64,000 nt of DNA from Lineolata rhizophorae (taxonomy: Eukaryota > Ascomycota > Dothideomycetes > Lineolatales > Lineolataceae). Positions 33,291 through 44,269 of the stretch are shown here, one piece after another. How positions within the stretch are numbered: position 1 is the first letter of the stretch; each line of letters begins with the position of its first letter. Both the position numbers and the translations under genes were made by a program. Under the pieces are notes generated by a model. It worked only from the letters and a program-made list of their open reading frames with translations, ran no database searches and had not been told where the DNA came from. The DNA lies in contig MU001681.1 of assembly GCA_010093515.1 (NCBI GenBank), forward strand, positions 385,566 to 449,565, written 5' to 3'.

Positions 33291-36200
33291 GATGGGCTTC
33301 CTCGAATCTGCCATTCTACATGCTCGGCTCAGCCGCTCATCAGAAACGTCCCTCTGTTGCCAATCATGTCGATAGTGACAGGCCAGAGGAGATCGTTCCT
33401 ATCGCGTAGTGACGAGTATCACAATGCTGACCGCGCATTCTGGGTCGGCTTTCGTGGAATCGATCGTTCACAGCGAAGAGCACCGATCCACGTTCTGAAC
33501 AGCCATTGGAAGACCAGCCGTTCTCACAGTCGAATATAGTCAGACTAGAGCAATTCATGCCAGATTATGGGCCCGGATCGAGATCTCCTAGGTAATCTGT
33601 GATCGTGGTTCATGGCAAGGTAGGTGATGCAACGGAGTGGTGCGCTCTGAAGTTTCCAAGTCACGTGGTTTTGGAGAATGCACTTATTAATGCCACGATA
33701 TTCCAAGTCATTCGCGCTGTCTTCCTAACTGAGTCAGTATATCGTACATTGACGGATCCATGATTGGACCCCCCTTCAACGGAACGAGCATGGCATTGTC
33801 ACGTTCCTTTAGTGCTGTCATTCTCAACGGGCTCGGTGTGCTCCTTCTCCCCGGAGCGGCACTTTTCTAGTCCACAGTATAGCGTATCGGCGATTATAGT
33901 CACTCCTGGCATCGAGGAGCATGGAAGTTGGAGGGAAGCATGCGGTAGTTGCAGCTGGCCAACACATCATGAGTGGATGCTAGGTAGGTTACAAATTGAA
34001 CCGGTCCAAGTACAACTCATTGTACGTACATCCTGTCTTGGACGCAAATTTTTTTCCCTTTTGTGCCCGGACCTAGAAAATATTAACCGGAGCTACACCA
34101 GAAACATACACCTACATCGGCCAAGACGGGAGCCGGACCACGTCCATGTCATGAAGCCTCGCGAAGACCGGAACATTGATGTCCGATGCCCGACCACCTG
34201 CAGCCCAAGGCACGCGGAAAGCGCGTCCTGATCTTCTAAGCGTGGTTGTTTCCAAGAAATGAGTAACCTCTGTATTACGTCCGGTTTACACAACCGGCCG
34301 CGAGATATTTGCGCGCCGTGCCGTTTGAAGGGGAAGCGACCCTGCGGACAACAGCCAAGGGTACACCACATACATGACAGCAGCCCGCGTGTGTACTAGG
34401 TAGCTCGCCCTATGCAAGGCCACGCAGCACCCAGTGCGGCGGAACGGTGCGGTCCAGCATTGATCCTCAGGGCCTGGCTTGACAACTCATCAAGCAGCCC
34501 ATGCGCCTTAAGGGAAACAAAAGAAGAAAAAAAAAGGGCCGATGGGGGGTATCCGGCCAATAGCGAGCATCCGCGAGTGTCAGCCTACCAGTGGTGTGCT
34601 GCGGTGCGACCCCCACCACGGCATCTGCTGGCACCGTGGGGGATCGTAGCTCCATGCACGAGAGCGCCGCTCCGAGAAGACAGGACGACGCCGCTTAGCT
34701 ACGAAGCGACTACCTAGTCTAAAGGCAGTGACATAGGTCGACTACGACCAAAGGTGAAGGAGTCTCCGGGAGGGATGGGAGGGAGTGGTCATGACTTCAT
34801 ATGGCCAGTGGTCGACGGTCTATAGAAATCTCTCTCGCCGCGTCTCCCACCTTCGGTCCTGTTTCGCCGCGGAACGGCGTCTGCGATACCTAGCGCCGTT
34901 TTCTCACCAGATCGAGATCGCGAGAAGCTCGGGTGCCAACAGTCAAGCGGTGCTGATGGAAGGAAGAGCGCGAGCTGGCCGGGGTTCGCAGGGCGCTCGC
35001 AGGGTCTCGGATATGTACGTGGTGGGCTTCGGTCGAGCCGGCGGGAAACGGAGCCGCTAGCTTCTGAAAAGAAGGCGTAGCACGCTTGTATGTACGCATG
35101 TAGTGACCAAGAAGCGGCGCGAGGGACTTCTGGGCGCTGACAATGGCGGCCGGGCGGCGCCGCTTGCGGAGGCGCGACACAAAGTACAAGAAGGCTGGAT
35201 ATCTCTTGTCTCGGGGGGAGCGACTGCTGCCGGCGATTCGACAGCTTCATCATCGTCGGTTTCTTTTTCTCCGGGATCTTCGGCCTGTGGCCCGCCTGCC
35301 GTGGCCCCCTCCGCTCCCCGCCGCCGCAGGCCGACCGGTGCCGTGGCTCGTTCTGGTGGCTTGTCGTGGGTGGCTTTGCCGGCCTCCGCCCTACCCAGTA
35401 CCTACCCTACATATCGCATCGCGATCTACGCCTTGGTAGTGTGAATTGGACCATTCGGGTGCCTCGCTCATAAATACCCAGCCCGCGTGCCTGCGATCCG
35501 CTCCAGACCAACCGCCACCCTGCCAACCGACATACTGACAGCTCGGTAATTTCCCCATCCTTTGTGCCCTGTCGTGCAATCGCGTCCCAGCCAGCGGCCC
35601 GAGGAGAAAGGGACGAGGATCGCATCATCGTCCTCCCGGCCAATACTACTGACCTCGTGCAGGGAAGAGCAAAAACAAGGAAGAAAAGAAGGGGGAAAGA
35701 CGCTCGGGACCCCGCCTTCTTGGCTGACAATTTTCGTCCGGGATTTTCGTGCCAGGCTCCAATTATCGCCGGGCGCAGCCGTTGCCAGGGCCGGCGCTGA
35801 AGGTGCTACATAACGGAGCCCGGAGCCAACCAACCCTCGCCCCGGCCAACGGTCGCGCGCGCCGCCTCTGGTTCGTCCGCCCCAGCCGCAAATTTGGCCC
35901 CGGCCGGGCGCGCCGATTCGTCACCTCCGCCCGAGCGGCGCCGGAGCATCCGCCCTACCAGGACGCTTTCTCGCCGACGAGGCAAATTAAAAGTCGAAGC
36001 GGAGCTCTCTGACTTGCCAGAGCCCGGAAAGCTTGCTGCTCGAGCTCTGCGCAAGCTTTGTTGCTCGTTCTGCAACTCGCGCGCAGGTAAACACACCCTT
36101 CCTCCCCCGCCGCCTCTCCCCTTCTGCCCCTCTTGCCCCCGCATCGCGCTGCGCAGGCCGCAGCCTGCGGAGAGGCTGCGGCCGCTGCTGCTCCCCAGCA

Positions 36201-37177
36201 GCCAGCAGCCAGCCAGCCGCAGGCGCAAGGCGCCCTTCATTTCGTCACGGCAGCAGGCACGCGCAGCGGCACGCTCGCCGCGGACCCCCCATGGCGCGCG
36301 CAATTGGCACGCTGGTCGGCGTCGCGCCGCACCGGACGCAGCGTGATGCGACTGCGCCCGCGGCGCCCGCGCTGACTGCTGCTGCCATTGACGACGCCGC
36401 TGCCCTCTTTTTCCCCATTCACTTCCGCCCGGGCGCGCTTTGCGCCAGCTGGTGCCGGCCAAAGCGCAGGCGCAGCTCGCCGTGTGCTTTGCGGTCGCCC
36501 AGTCGTCATCCCGCTACACACGTCCGCTAGCTCGGGCACTCAGACCGCATCTCTGACGGCGCGTTGCAGCACATAGGGAAGCCGCGCTTCCCCATCCTTC
36601 TTCCCCGGCCGAACGATCCTGCCTGCCCCCCCAACCCTGCTACTGCTACTTCCCTCGCACGCAAGCATCAAGCAAATTCCCACCTGTTCGCCCGAGGACG
36701 CCGTCGCGTCACCCTTTTCTATAGCGCAAACTCGGTCCGCGCGCCCAATTCACCCGCGGCTTGTTCGCATTGCGCGCCTAGCCGCAACCCAAGGTCCCAC
36801 GTCCGCTGGGTCCAGCGCACCTACCTCTTGTCGCCCGCCTCACATCCGTCACCAGCAACTTCCCGGGCAAATCAGTATTGGAAAGCGCAACCTCCTCCAT
36901 CGAGCCGGCACGTCGCCGCCGCCTTCCAGCTTCAGGCTTTGCCACGCGACGCGGTTGCTCGTCCATCAAACACTAAAAGGCCGCGTCCGTATCTCTCGCT
37001 TGCCGCGTCACTCCGCCCAATTCCACGACCCGCCTTCACCCTTCGCGCCTCACCGCCTCTCTCCCTCTCCGTCTTTCTCTTCTCCTCGCCCATCCCGTCG
37101 GCCTCGAGCCCAGACGTTCGCTCTTCGTGCGCAAACAAGGCAGGCGGTGATTCCACCTGCGCCGAACGGACAGAGTC
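33291..37177. other. 3.9 kb intergenic, plp1 3' side and GC-rich hapE upstream region
   Basis: 33,291-34,400 is mixed composition with no gene. From about 34,850 to 37,177 the DNA is GC-rich and increasingly C/T-rich, which fits a long promoter plus leader of hapE. Many long frames occur on both strands because of the high GC content; none has family features, and the longest (36564-37685) overlaps hapE exon 1 in another frame. The bases 37,040-37,110 are strongly pyrimidine-rich. Confidence 0.55.
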
Positions 37178-38776
37178 ATGGACCCGACGGGCGTCCCGCG
37201 CCCGCCCATGCAGCAGGTGCCCATGCAGCCGGGCCACAACCCGCCTCGCTATGACGGGCAGAACGGCAACCCGCTGTACGATACCCGGAACGGCGGGCAT
37301 TACGGTACGTGTTGACTCGCTGCTTCGCGCTGCTTTCCGCCGATTGTTGGGCCCATACTATCGCGGGTGCGCGCGTATGTGCAAGCCTTGCGCACCGTGC
37401 GGGCCGGCCTGCGCGGACGAGATCAGAGCATCTCGTTGTCTGCTGAGGTCGGCGCACGGTGTGCGCGCATTCCTTCTTCTCCCGTTCTTGATTCCGTTTT
37501 TCGTCTCTAATGTCACGCCATGGACACGCGCTGACCGTGTGATTTCTTTTCACTTTAGGCGCGAGCGCTTCCGTACGTATTATCCCACGTTGAGAATGGA
37601 TTCCTCCCAGTCGCGTCTGCGGGCCCTGGTCTGCTTGGTGCGCCCGCGCAAACTGTTGCTGATCGTTTTGGGTTTTCGGTTGTAGATTGCCGCTGCAGGG
37701 AAGGCTCCTTCTCCAGAGGTGTTCCAGGGCCAATGGTCAAATGTGAGTTTGCTATCGCTGATGAAGGATGGTTGCACGAGTGATGTCCGCGCCATCACGT
37801 GCGGCCACCACATCTCCCGCGCACATGCTCACCTTTGAAAATAGGTCAACCAGGGCCTGAACGGTCAGTATCGTGACATCCTCAACACATACTGGCAACA
37901 GCAAATTACGAAGCTCGAACAAGATGAGCACGACTACAAGCTCCACCAGCTCCCGCTTGCGCGCATTAAGAAGGTCATGAAGGCGGATCCTGAGGTGAAG
38001 ATGATCTCAGCCGAAGCTCCCATCCTCTTTGCGAAGGGCTGCGACATCTTCATCACGGAGCTCACCATGCGTGCCTGGATTCACGCCGAGGAAAACAAGC
38101 GCCGCACCTTGCAGCGATCCGACATCGCGTCCGCGCTGGCCAAGTCTGACATGTTTGATTTCCTCATCGACATTGTGCCGCGCGAGGAGGCCACCGGCCA
38201 CAAGCGTTCTGGCGGCCAGGGCGGCTCCAGTGGCCAGCAAGCTCCTCCAACCGCTCCCGCCCCGGGTGGACATCCCGGTCAGCAGCCGGGTATCCAGCAA
38301 CAGCCCGGCGTTCACCCGCCACCCCAGCAGATGCCCGATTACGGCATGGGCCAGCACATGCCGGGCGAGCAAGACTTCCGTTCTAATCAGGCCATGTACG
38401 GCGCCGCGGCCCCTTCAGGTGGCGCGCCCGGCGCTCCTGGCGGCGTTCAGCACGGCGACCCGGCAGCCTTTGGCCAGCCGCACGGAGCACCTCCCCAAGG
38501 AATGTTCGACCAGAACATGTATGGCGCGTACGGCATGCCGGCGCAACCAGTAAGTGATACCCATCAGTAGCGGGTTCAGCAACCCTAGTTTTCGTCAAGT
38601 TTTGCACCCTTCAGTCATCCCTTTCCAAATACCCAAAAAGAAAATCAAGCAAAAGTTTTGCCCCAAAAAATAGCAAAAACATTGTAAAACCAACCAAGTC
38701 CTTTCGAAAATAGCATGCACCCCAACATCCTCACCAGCAGCCGCACCCACATCAGCCGATGCAACATCCGCATTAG
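37178..38776 (+). CDS. hapE: CCAAT-binding complex subunit HapE / Hap5 (NF-YC)
   Basis: Four exons: 37178-37304, 37699-37742, 37845-38549 and 38714-38776, giving 312 aa. The histone-fold core at about residues 90-175 is nearly invariant: [60 protein letters not shown] and [13 protein letters not shown]. The preceding [19 protein letters not shown] matches the fungal Hap4/HapX-recruiting segment in front of the core. Flanks are Pro/Gln/Gly-rich. The complex with HapB and HapC binds CCAAT and controls iron, redox and nitrogen genes. Exon 2 is 44 nt and intron 1 394 bp. The last exon encodes a His/Pro/Gln tail ending PMQHPH; if intron 3 were retained, the protein would instead end VSDTHQ at 38570. 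Confidence 0.96.
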
Positions 38777-38782
38777 CGCCGT

Positions 38783-38819
38783 CCTCCCTCCCTCCCTCCC
38801 TCCCTCCCTCCCTTCCTCC
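38783..38819. repeat. (CCTC)n microsatellite
   Basis: About seven tandem cctc units start at 38783, directly after the hapE stop codon, and grade into a pyrimidine-rich run. It would be transcribed in the hapE 3' UTR. Confidence 0.9.
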
Positions 38820-39125
38820 GTTCCCCCGTTCCTCCCTTACACCTTGCTTCGGAACCGATACCTATCATTAGTATTATTATCATTATCGACTCTTGTTTGG
38901 ATGTCATTCTCCCAAGAACACCACTTTGTGCTGTCGATTTCGGTCACCCATGCACTATCAAGAATTCTTCGCCTCTTTTGTCCTGTTCTCACAAATCTGG
39001 GCCGCTTTTTCGGGCCCAATATGCGGCATGCTTGTCTTTTTGGCCAACGGCAGTTCGATGCCCTTCCAAATTATCCTCGGCAATGTGTTTACTACAAACT
39101 GTCGTCTCAGGCTCGCGACTCCCCA

Positions 39126-39494
39126 ATGGAGGACGGATTTGGGCTCGTTCCCTTCCAAAAAGACCGCACCTATGCGCAGCCCGGGGCGTCCGAGGATATG
39201 GTGGCGATTATCTATTTGACAGCAACGCGGGAGCAAAAGAGGGCCGGCATTGTGGTGCACCCTGACGGTCCGCGCCCCTTCGAGGACCTGCTCGACATCC
39301 TGAAGCGCGACCCGTGCGAGAGGGACTCGGCGTACATCGCCATGCTGGTAAGCAACCAGCAGGTGTTCAACTGGATGGATGCCACCGAAGGGCCGGGTGT
39401 GGATGTCGTGAGGAAGCATCTCGAGCGCAAGCATGCCTTGGATGTGATCGGCAGGTTGAGGCACCAGGTGGAAAGGTTGATGACGAGGATGTGA
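39126..39494 (+). CDS. hypothetical 122-aa protein downstream of hapE
   Basis: Start MEDGFGLVPFQKDRTYAQPG, end RLRHQVERLMTRM. The frame has strong coding character: the third codon position is mostly G or C, unlike the AT-rich bases around it. The sequence is charged and mostly helical in appearance (PRPFEDLLDILKRDPCER, VDVVRKHLERKHALDVIGRL), with no signal peptide or membrane segment. A CTCAG acceptor-like site at 39110-39114, in frame just before the start, leaves room for an upstream exon; the continuous frame back to 38715 does not look coding. It lies 350 bp after the hapE stop on the same strand. I recognise no family. It may be a small lineage-specific gene or the last exon of one. Confidence 0.6.
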   Translation: MEDGFGLVPFQKDRTYAQPGASEDMVAIIYLTATREQKRAGIVVHPDGPRPFEDLLDILKRDPCERDSAYIAMLVSNQQVFNWMDATEGPGVDVVRKHLERKHALDVIGRLRHQVERLMTRM

Positions 39495-41615
39495 GTGTTG
39501 TGGGGACTTGACGAACGCATGCATTGTTGCCTTTGCTAGGGGTTTGGGTTTACGTGCACACAGGCGTAGTGCAGCCGAGGCTTTCTCGCGCAAAGTAATG
39601 AATGGCATGGGATTGGGGGGCTGCTGTATCCCTTCTTAGGGGGTCTGTTCTTTCTTGCCAATATTTCTTCAGACTGTCACTTCCAATGCCTGCGGCTAGT
39701 TTGTGCTTTTCTTCTTCCTTCCTACTCTTCATTCTCTTTCCCAGCAGTTATGTCGACTGTTACTTCTTCCCTTTCCTTCTACCTTCCCGTGTCTCGATGT
39801 TCGCAAGGACTTTGTTTATGCTACGGCTTTGTCATTCGGAGGGGGAGTGTAAAGGTCAGGCATACATCAGGCGGGTATACCGGACCACGTACGGACTGTA
39901 GTGTATCGAGGGAGCAAGACGGCGTTTGAATTTAGTTTGTTTTTCTTTCTTTTAGTTTTCATTTACTGATGATTTGTTTTCTACTGAATTTACCGCGGAT
40001 GGCCTCGGAGCACACGGGATTCGGGTTTGTCTCTGTAGCATGCTCCGGGAGATGGTGTTCAACACAAGCTATGGAAGAGTGTTGATTCCTTTTTCCTCTT
40101 TTCCTTTTCTTTTCCCTGTTCATGTCTTCGGTGGGATCATAGGATTATCTGCCGAAAAGACGTGCATGCATGAAAGTGGAGAAAAAGATGCCGGGGAAAT
40201 GGGAAAGCGGCTGAGAAAGCCTATCGATCGGTCGACGGGAAACGGTCTGGTATAGCTAGGTAGCTACTACAAGCAAGAGAACGGGGAACACGAAACGCAT
40301 GTTTCCTGTCGACAATTGGTTTTACTGTCCCCAGCTTTGGTGAGGCGCGTGGATCGCGATGGGTAGGTTTTAGTGGTCAGGGCGGTGGTCACAATTTCCG
40401 GGCTTTCATGCGGCTCTGCCGTGTGGCGCTGGCCAGCTTGGTGCTCTGGCCGCCACCGCGCATTGGGCACATGCCAGCCAACGGACCAGGTCGACCAATG
40501 CCGCGGTCTTCTACGGAGTACATACGACTGGGTGGTCGAGCTGTGAGGCGAGATCGGAAAGCTATTGGTAGGGTCTGCCTGCTAGCTCGATTCATTGGGT
40601 TTTAGGGTTGCCATTTCTCAACTCTTTCTCATTTTGCAGAGAGAATGTGTCCGACTTGTCCCGATGGCGGCATCGTCCGGCTGGTAAACTCTTATGAAAG
40701 CCGTTCTTCGCTCCCCGCCGGACCTCGCTTTATACGGCGGACCGAGGCTTTTCTTCTACTTCTTCTTATTCGGGCTTTGTACGCGTCGTTCGGCGCGGAT
40801 CGGGTGCGGCTGGGGTCACGATGTCGGAGGAGGTTAAGTACCGCCGCAGACACGGAGGGCTTGGGAGTGCATTGGAGCGCTGCAACAGGCTCTGCCAGAG
40901 GGTGTCCGAGACACGGAGGCTGCTGCGACGAAGCCACGGGGGCGGTCGGGGGCGTGCGCCGACGCGCGCCGATGCGGACGTGACTGCCCCGCACCAGCGG
41001 TGGGAACCCGTGCCTGCCCCGCCTTTCTCTCCCTCCGTCCTGCCCACCACCGCTTTTTCCCTCTCCCTCTTCCTTCCCCTTCCACCTTGTATCCGCCGCA
41101 TCCCTGAAACGCGTGCCGCTGCAAAAGAGGGTTCGCGTGGCTTGTGTGGCTTCTTCGACCGACCGACTCTTATCATTCCTCTTTCTCGATTTTGCCCTTT
41201 GCCTGCCTGCGTGCATAAAGAAGGCTGAAAGCTGCTGCATATACTCTGGACGTGCGAGTACACACTGCAGGTCCCGGTTTGCCTGAAGTGGTATAAATAA
41301 GGGTACGTATAGGCCCGTTCGTCCCGCGTCACACGCCGCCTCCGACCGACATATTATTGTATCGTCTTTCGTCTCGTCGCCGACCGCCTCTGACCTTCCT
41401 TGTTCCCCCACGCACCCCACCACTACTTATACCTTTAGCTCGCCGACTCGGACCTGGCCTGACCTGACACGCTTCCCCGTTCCTCTCTCCTCCTTCAATT
41501 GCGTCCCGTCGTTGTTCCTCAGCAGGATAAACTTCCTCACCTGTCTTCCTCGCTTGCTGAATAGATCTCCGAGCGTCCTCGAAACCTTAGACTCCATAAC
41601 ATACAGACCGCAAGG
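39495..41615. other. intergenic with mdh promoter
   Basis: 2.1 kb. 39,500-40,300 is T-rich and probably 3' UTR of the upstream gene. 41,020-41,095 and 41,340-41,540 are strongly pyrimidine-rich, as in highly expressed fungal promoters. The 243-aa minus-strand frame at 40692-41423 lies over this promoter and shows no protein features. Confidence 0.6.
41292..41299 (+). promoter_or_regulatory. TATA-box candidate of the malate dehydrogenase gene
   Basis: TATAAATA lies 317 bases before the mdh ATG and is followed by a long CT-rich tract (41,340-41,540), a common arrangement in strongly expressed fungal genes. The leader could therefore be roughly 250 bases; the transcription start is not visible directly. 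Confidence 0.5.
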
Positions 41616-43209
41616 ATGAAGGCTGGTATGTCCTTCTCTTCCGGTTGCGGCTACGGCCGGGGCCTGTCAGCTTCTGCTCGCGTCGAGAAGCGCACGACGC
41701 CATTCCTACCCACCGCATTCTAACTGAGCTGCCCGTGTATAGTCGTTGCTGGTGCTTCGGGTGGCATTGGCCAGGTGAGTGTCTACGAACCCTTTCTAAT
41801 ACACTTCCCAAGACTTCTCCCTTCGTCCGCTACTAAGAGGTGGTGGATACATGCGCTGACGTCTAGTCCCTGGATCCCGCCGGGTGAACGGAGAATAGCC
41901 CCTCTCCCTCCTGCTCAAGACGTGCCCCCTCATCGACGAGCTCGCGCTGTACGATGTCGTCAACACGCCCGGCGTCGCGACCGATCTCTCGCACATCTCG
42001 TCGCCCGCGGTAAGCATCGTGCTACTTCAATAAATATTTTTGGTGCTGGTGGTGGATAAGTGCGGCTCGGGCCATCATATCGAGGCTGTCAAAGACTTCG
42101 ACTAGCCCTGACGCACGTATACTACCAATAACTGCATCAATTCGTCCACAATGCCCTTCCACCACCACCACTATCACTTCCGCCGCCACCCTATTGCTAA
42201 TTCGCACCGTCTCTTCCTCTCGCCATGGTCTCCAGAAAGTCACCGGCTATCTCCCCAAGGATGACGGCATGAAGAATGCCTTCACGGGCGCCGACATCGT
42301 CATCATCCCTGCCGGCATCCCGCGCAAGCCCGGCATGACGCGCGACGACCTGTTCAAGATCAACGCGGGCATCGTGCGGGACCTGGTGCAAGGCTGCGCG
42401 GACCACTGCCCGACGGCTTACATCCTCGTCATCTCGAACCCGGTCAACAGCACCGTGCCCATTGCAGCCGAGGTGCTCAAGAACGCCGGCGTCTTCGACC
42501 CGCTCAAGCTCTTCGGCGTCACCACGCTCGACGTTGTCCGCGCCGAGACGTTCGTGGCCGAGTTGACGGGCGTGAGCGATCCGAGCAAGACGGTCATCCC
42601 GGTCGTGGGCGGTCATTCAGGCGAGACCATCGTGCCGCTGTGGAGCTTGGCGAAACCGGCGGTCAACGTGCCGGAGTCGAAGCTGGATACGCTGACAACT
42701 CGTAAGGCCTCCTCGCGCACCTACGCCACACACACATACACACTTGAACCCCATTACTCTCCTCCCCCCTTGATCCCCCTCCAGATCATCGCTTCAATTA
42801 CTGACTGTTGCTTCCCTCCCCTCTTTCGCCCGATCCAGGCGTCCAATTCGGCGGCGACGAAGTCGTCAAGGCTAAGGACGGCGCCGGCTCGGCCACGCTC
42901 TCCATGGCCTTCGCCGGCTTCCGCTTCGCCGAGAAGGTGATCCGGGCCGTGACGGGCACGACGGGTATCGTCGAGCCGACGTTCGTGTACCTGCCGGGCG
43001 TGGACGGCGGCGCCGAAATCGCAAAGCACACGGGCTGCGACTACTTCTCGGTTCCCGTCGAGCTGGGCCCCAAGGGCGCGCTCAAGGCCTTCAACGTCAT
43101 CAAGGAGGTCAACGACTACGAGAAGGAGCTCCTGGCTAAGGCGTACGAGGGTCTGAAGGGGAATATTGGGAAGGGCATCGAGTTTGTGAAGAATCCCCCG
43201 CAGAAGTAA
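41616..43209 (+). CDS. mdh: NAD-dependent malate dehydrogenase, cytosolic form
   Basis: Five exons: 41616-41625, 41743-41774, 41899-42009, 42236-42701 and 42839-43209, giving 329 aa. The first coding exon is only 10 nt. Interconverts malate and oxaloacetate with NAD. The N-terminus [20 protein letters not shown] is the nucleotide-binding loop with no presequence before it, and the C-terminus KNPPQK is not a PTS1, so a cytosolic location is inferred. Active-site features: Arg81 and Arg87 in [11 protein letters not shown], Asn119 in [10 protein letters not shown], Asp150 in [11 protein letters not shown] and catalytic His178 in [28 protein letters not shown] and [12 protein letters not shown] are also typical. 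All five exon phases close. Confidence 0.97.
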
Positions 43210-44269
43210 GTTTGTGTTGTGATTTGTGGTGTAGGCAGTATGCGGGTGGACATGAGCTAGAGGAAGAGGTGCGTGTCTTTGTATGTGGGTGCCACGGTGT
43301 AAACCAGGTACATATATAGTGCGCGATTTGTCTGTGTGGATTTTTGGCCGCCCCGGCTTCTCCTGTTGACAACGAAAAGCAAAAGAGTTCTTGAGGTTTT
43401 GGATGAAACAGAAAAGAAGAAAATTGGCTTTGCTTGCTCGCTCGCTTGCTTTTGATTGTCTGCTTCGCGTTCTTGCATATCGTGGCGTGTGCTGTTGGTT
43501 TCCTGCTTCGTTAGGGTGGCGATCGCTTCGGACTCTGGAAGAGATGGCTAATGGTGGGCAGATAGGTTGTAACGCCGCGACGCCCACCGAGGTTGAATGA
43601 GAGATGGCATAGGTAACTGAAGGGTTGCGAACATATGTTGGCTCAGCGGGCGAGGTGTGAGAGGAAGAGTGTGGTTCAACCCTATCCCGTGCATCTGGAG
43701 AGCAAATGTCAGGATACGGTTGAAGCCGGGCGGGCTGGGAAGCATGGAGAGATGGCGGAGGGTTCCCTTTGCTTTTCTTCCTTTTCAACTTGCGCCCTCT
43801 TTAGAAGACAGACTGGTTTTATTGCACCATCAATCATAGGGAATAGACAAGACACCACTGCATGTCACCATTGTCATTCATTGCATTGTTGTGCCAGGTT
43901 GTGAGCAATTCATTTGCTGGAATGTGAATTGTGGCCTCAAGACCGAGGGTAGCGGTGAACCGGTGCAGCTTCAAAGCTGAACATTGTCCGTGATACATGC
44001 CGCTTCGGATTGCAAAGACCCCCCTTCCCCCTCCGCATTATTTCCCGTGAAGATCTAGTGCTATATGGCAAACGCCGTGCAAGCACGCTTTTGTTATACA
44101 CCGAGCCTCCAGAAACGCCATGCTGATGCCAGATTTTGCAAGTCACCATTACTCCGGCGCCCATGCCCACCCGAGAATATATAGCCCAATCTCGTCCTCG
44201 AAGAGCGCACTGGTATCATGCCCTTTCCTTCCTTCCCGTCTTCCTCCCCGTCACGACCCTTGGCTTCCC
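43210..44269. other. convergent intergenic region, mdh / ccl1
   Basis: 1.06 kb between two converging stop codons, so only 3' regions are expected. Open frames are short or are read-throughs of neighbouring antisense frames. No repeat or RNA gene was seen. Confidence 0.6.

Noticed and set aside
36564-37685. 373-aa plus-strand open frame before hapE
   Set aside because: It overlaps hapE exon 1 and intron 1 in another frame, is Pro/Ser/Arg-rich low-complexity sequence typical of GC-rich leaders, and shows no domain.
42754-43788. 344-aa minus-strand frame over mdh exon 5
   Set aside because: It is antisense to well-supported mdh coding sequence and its remainder lies in 3' UTR.
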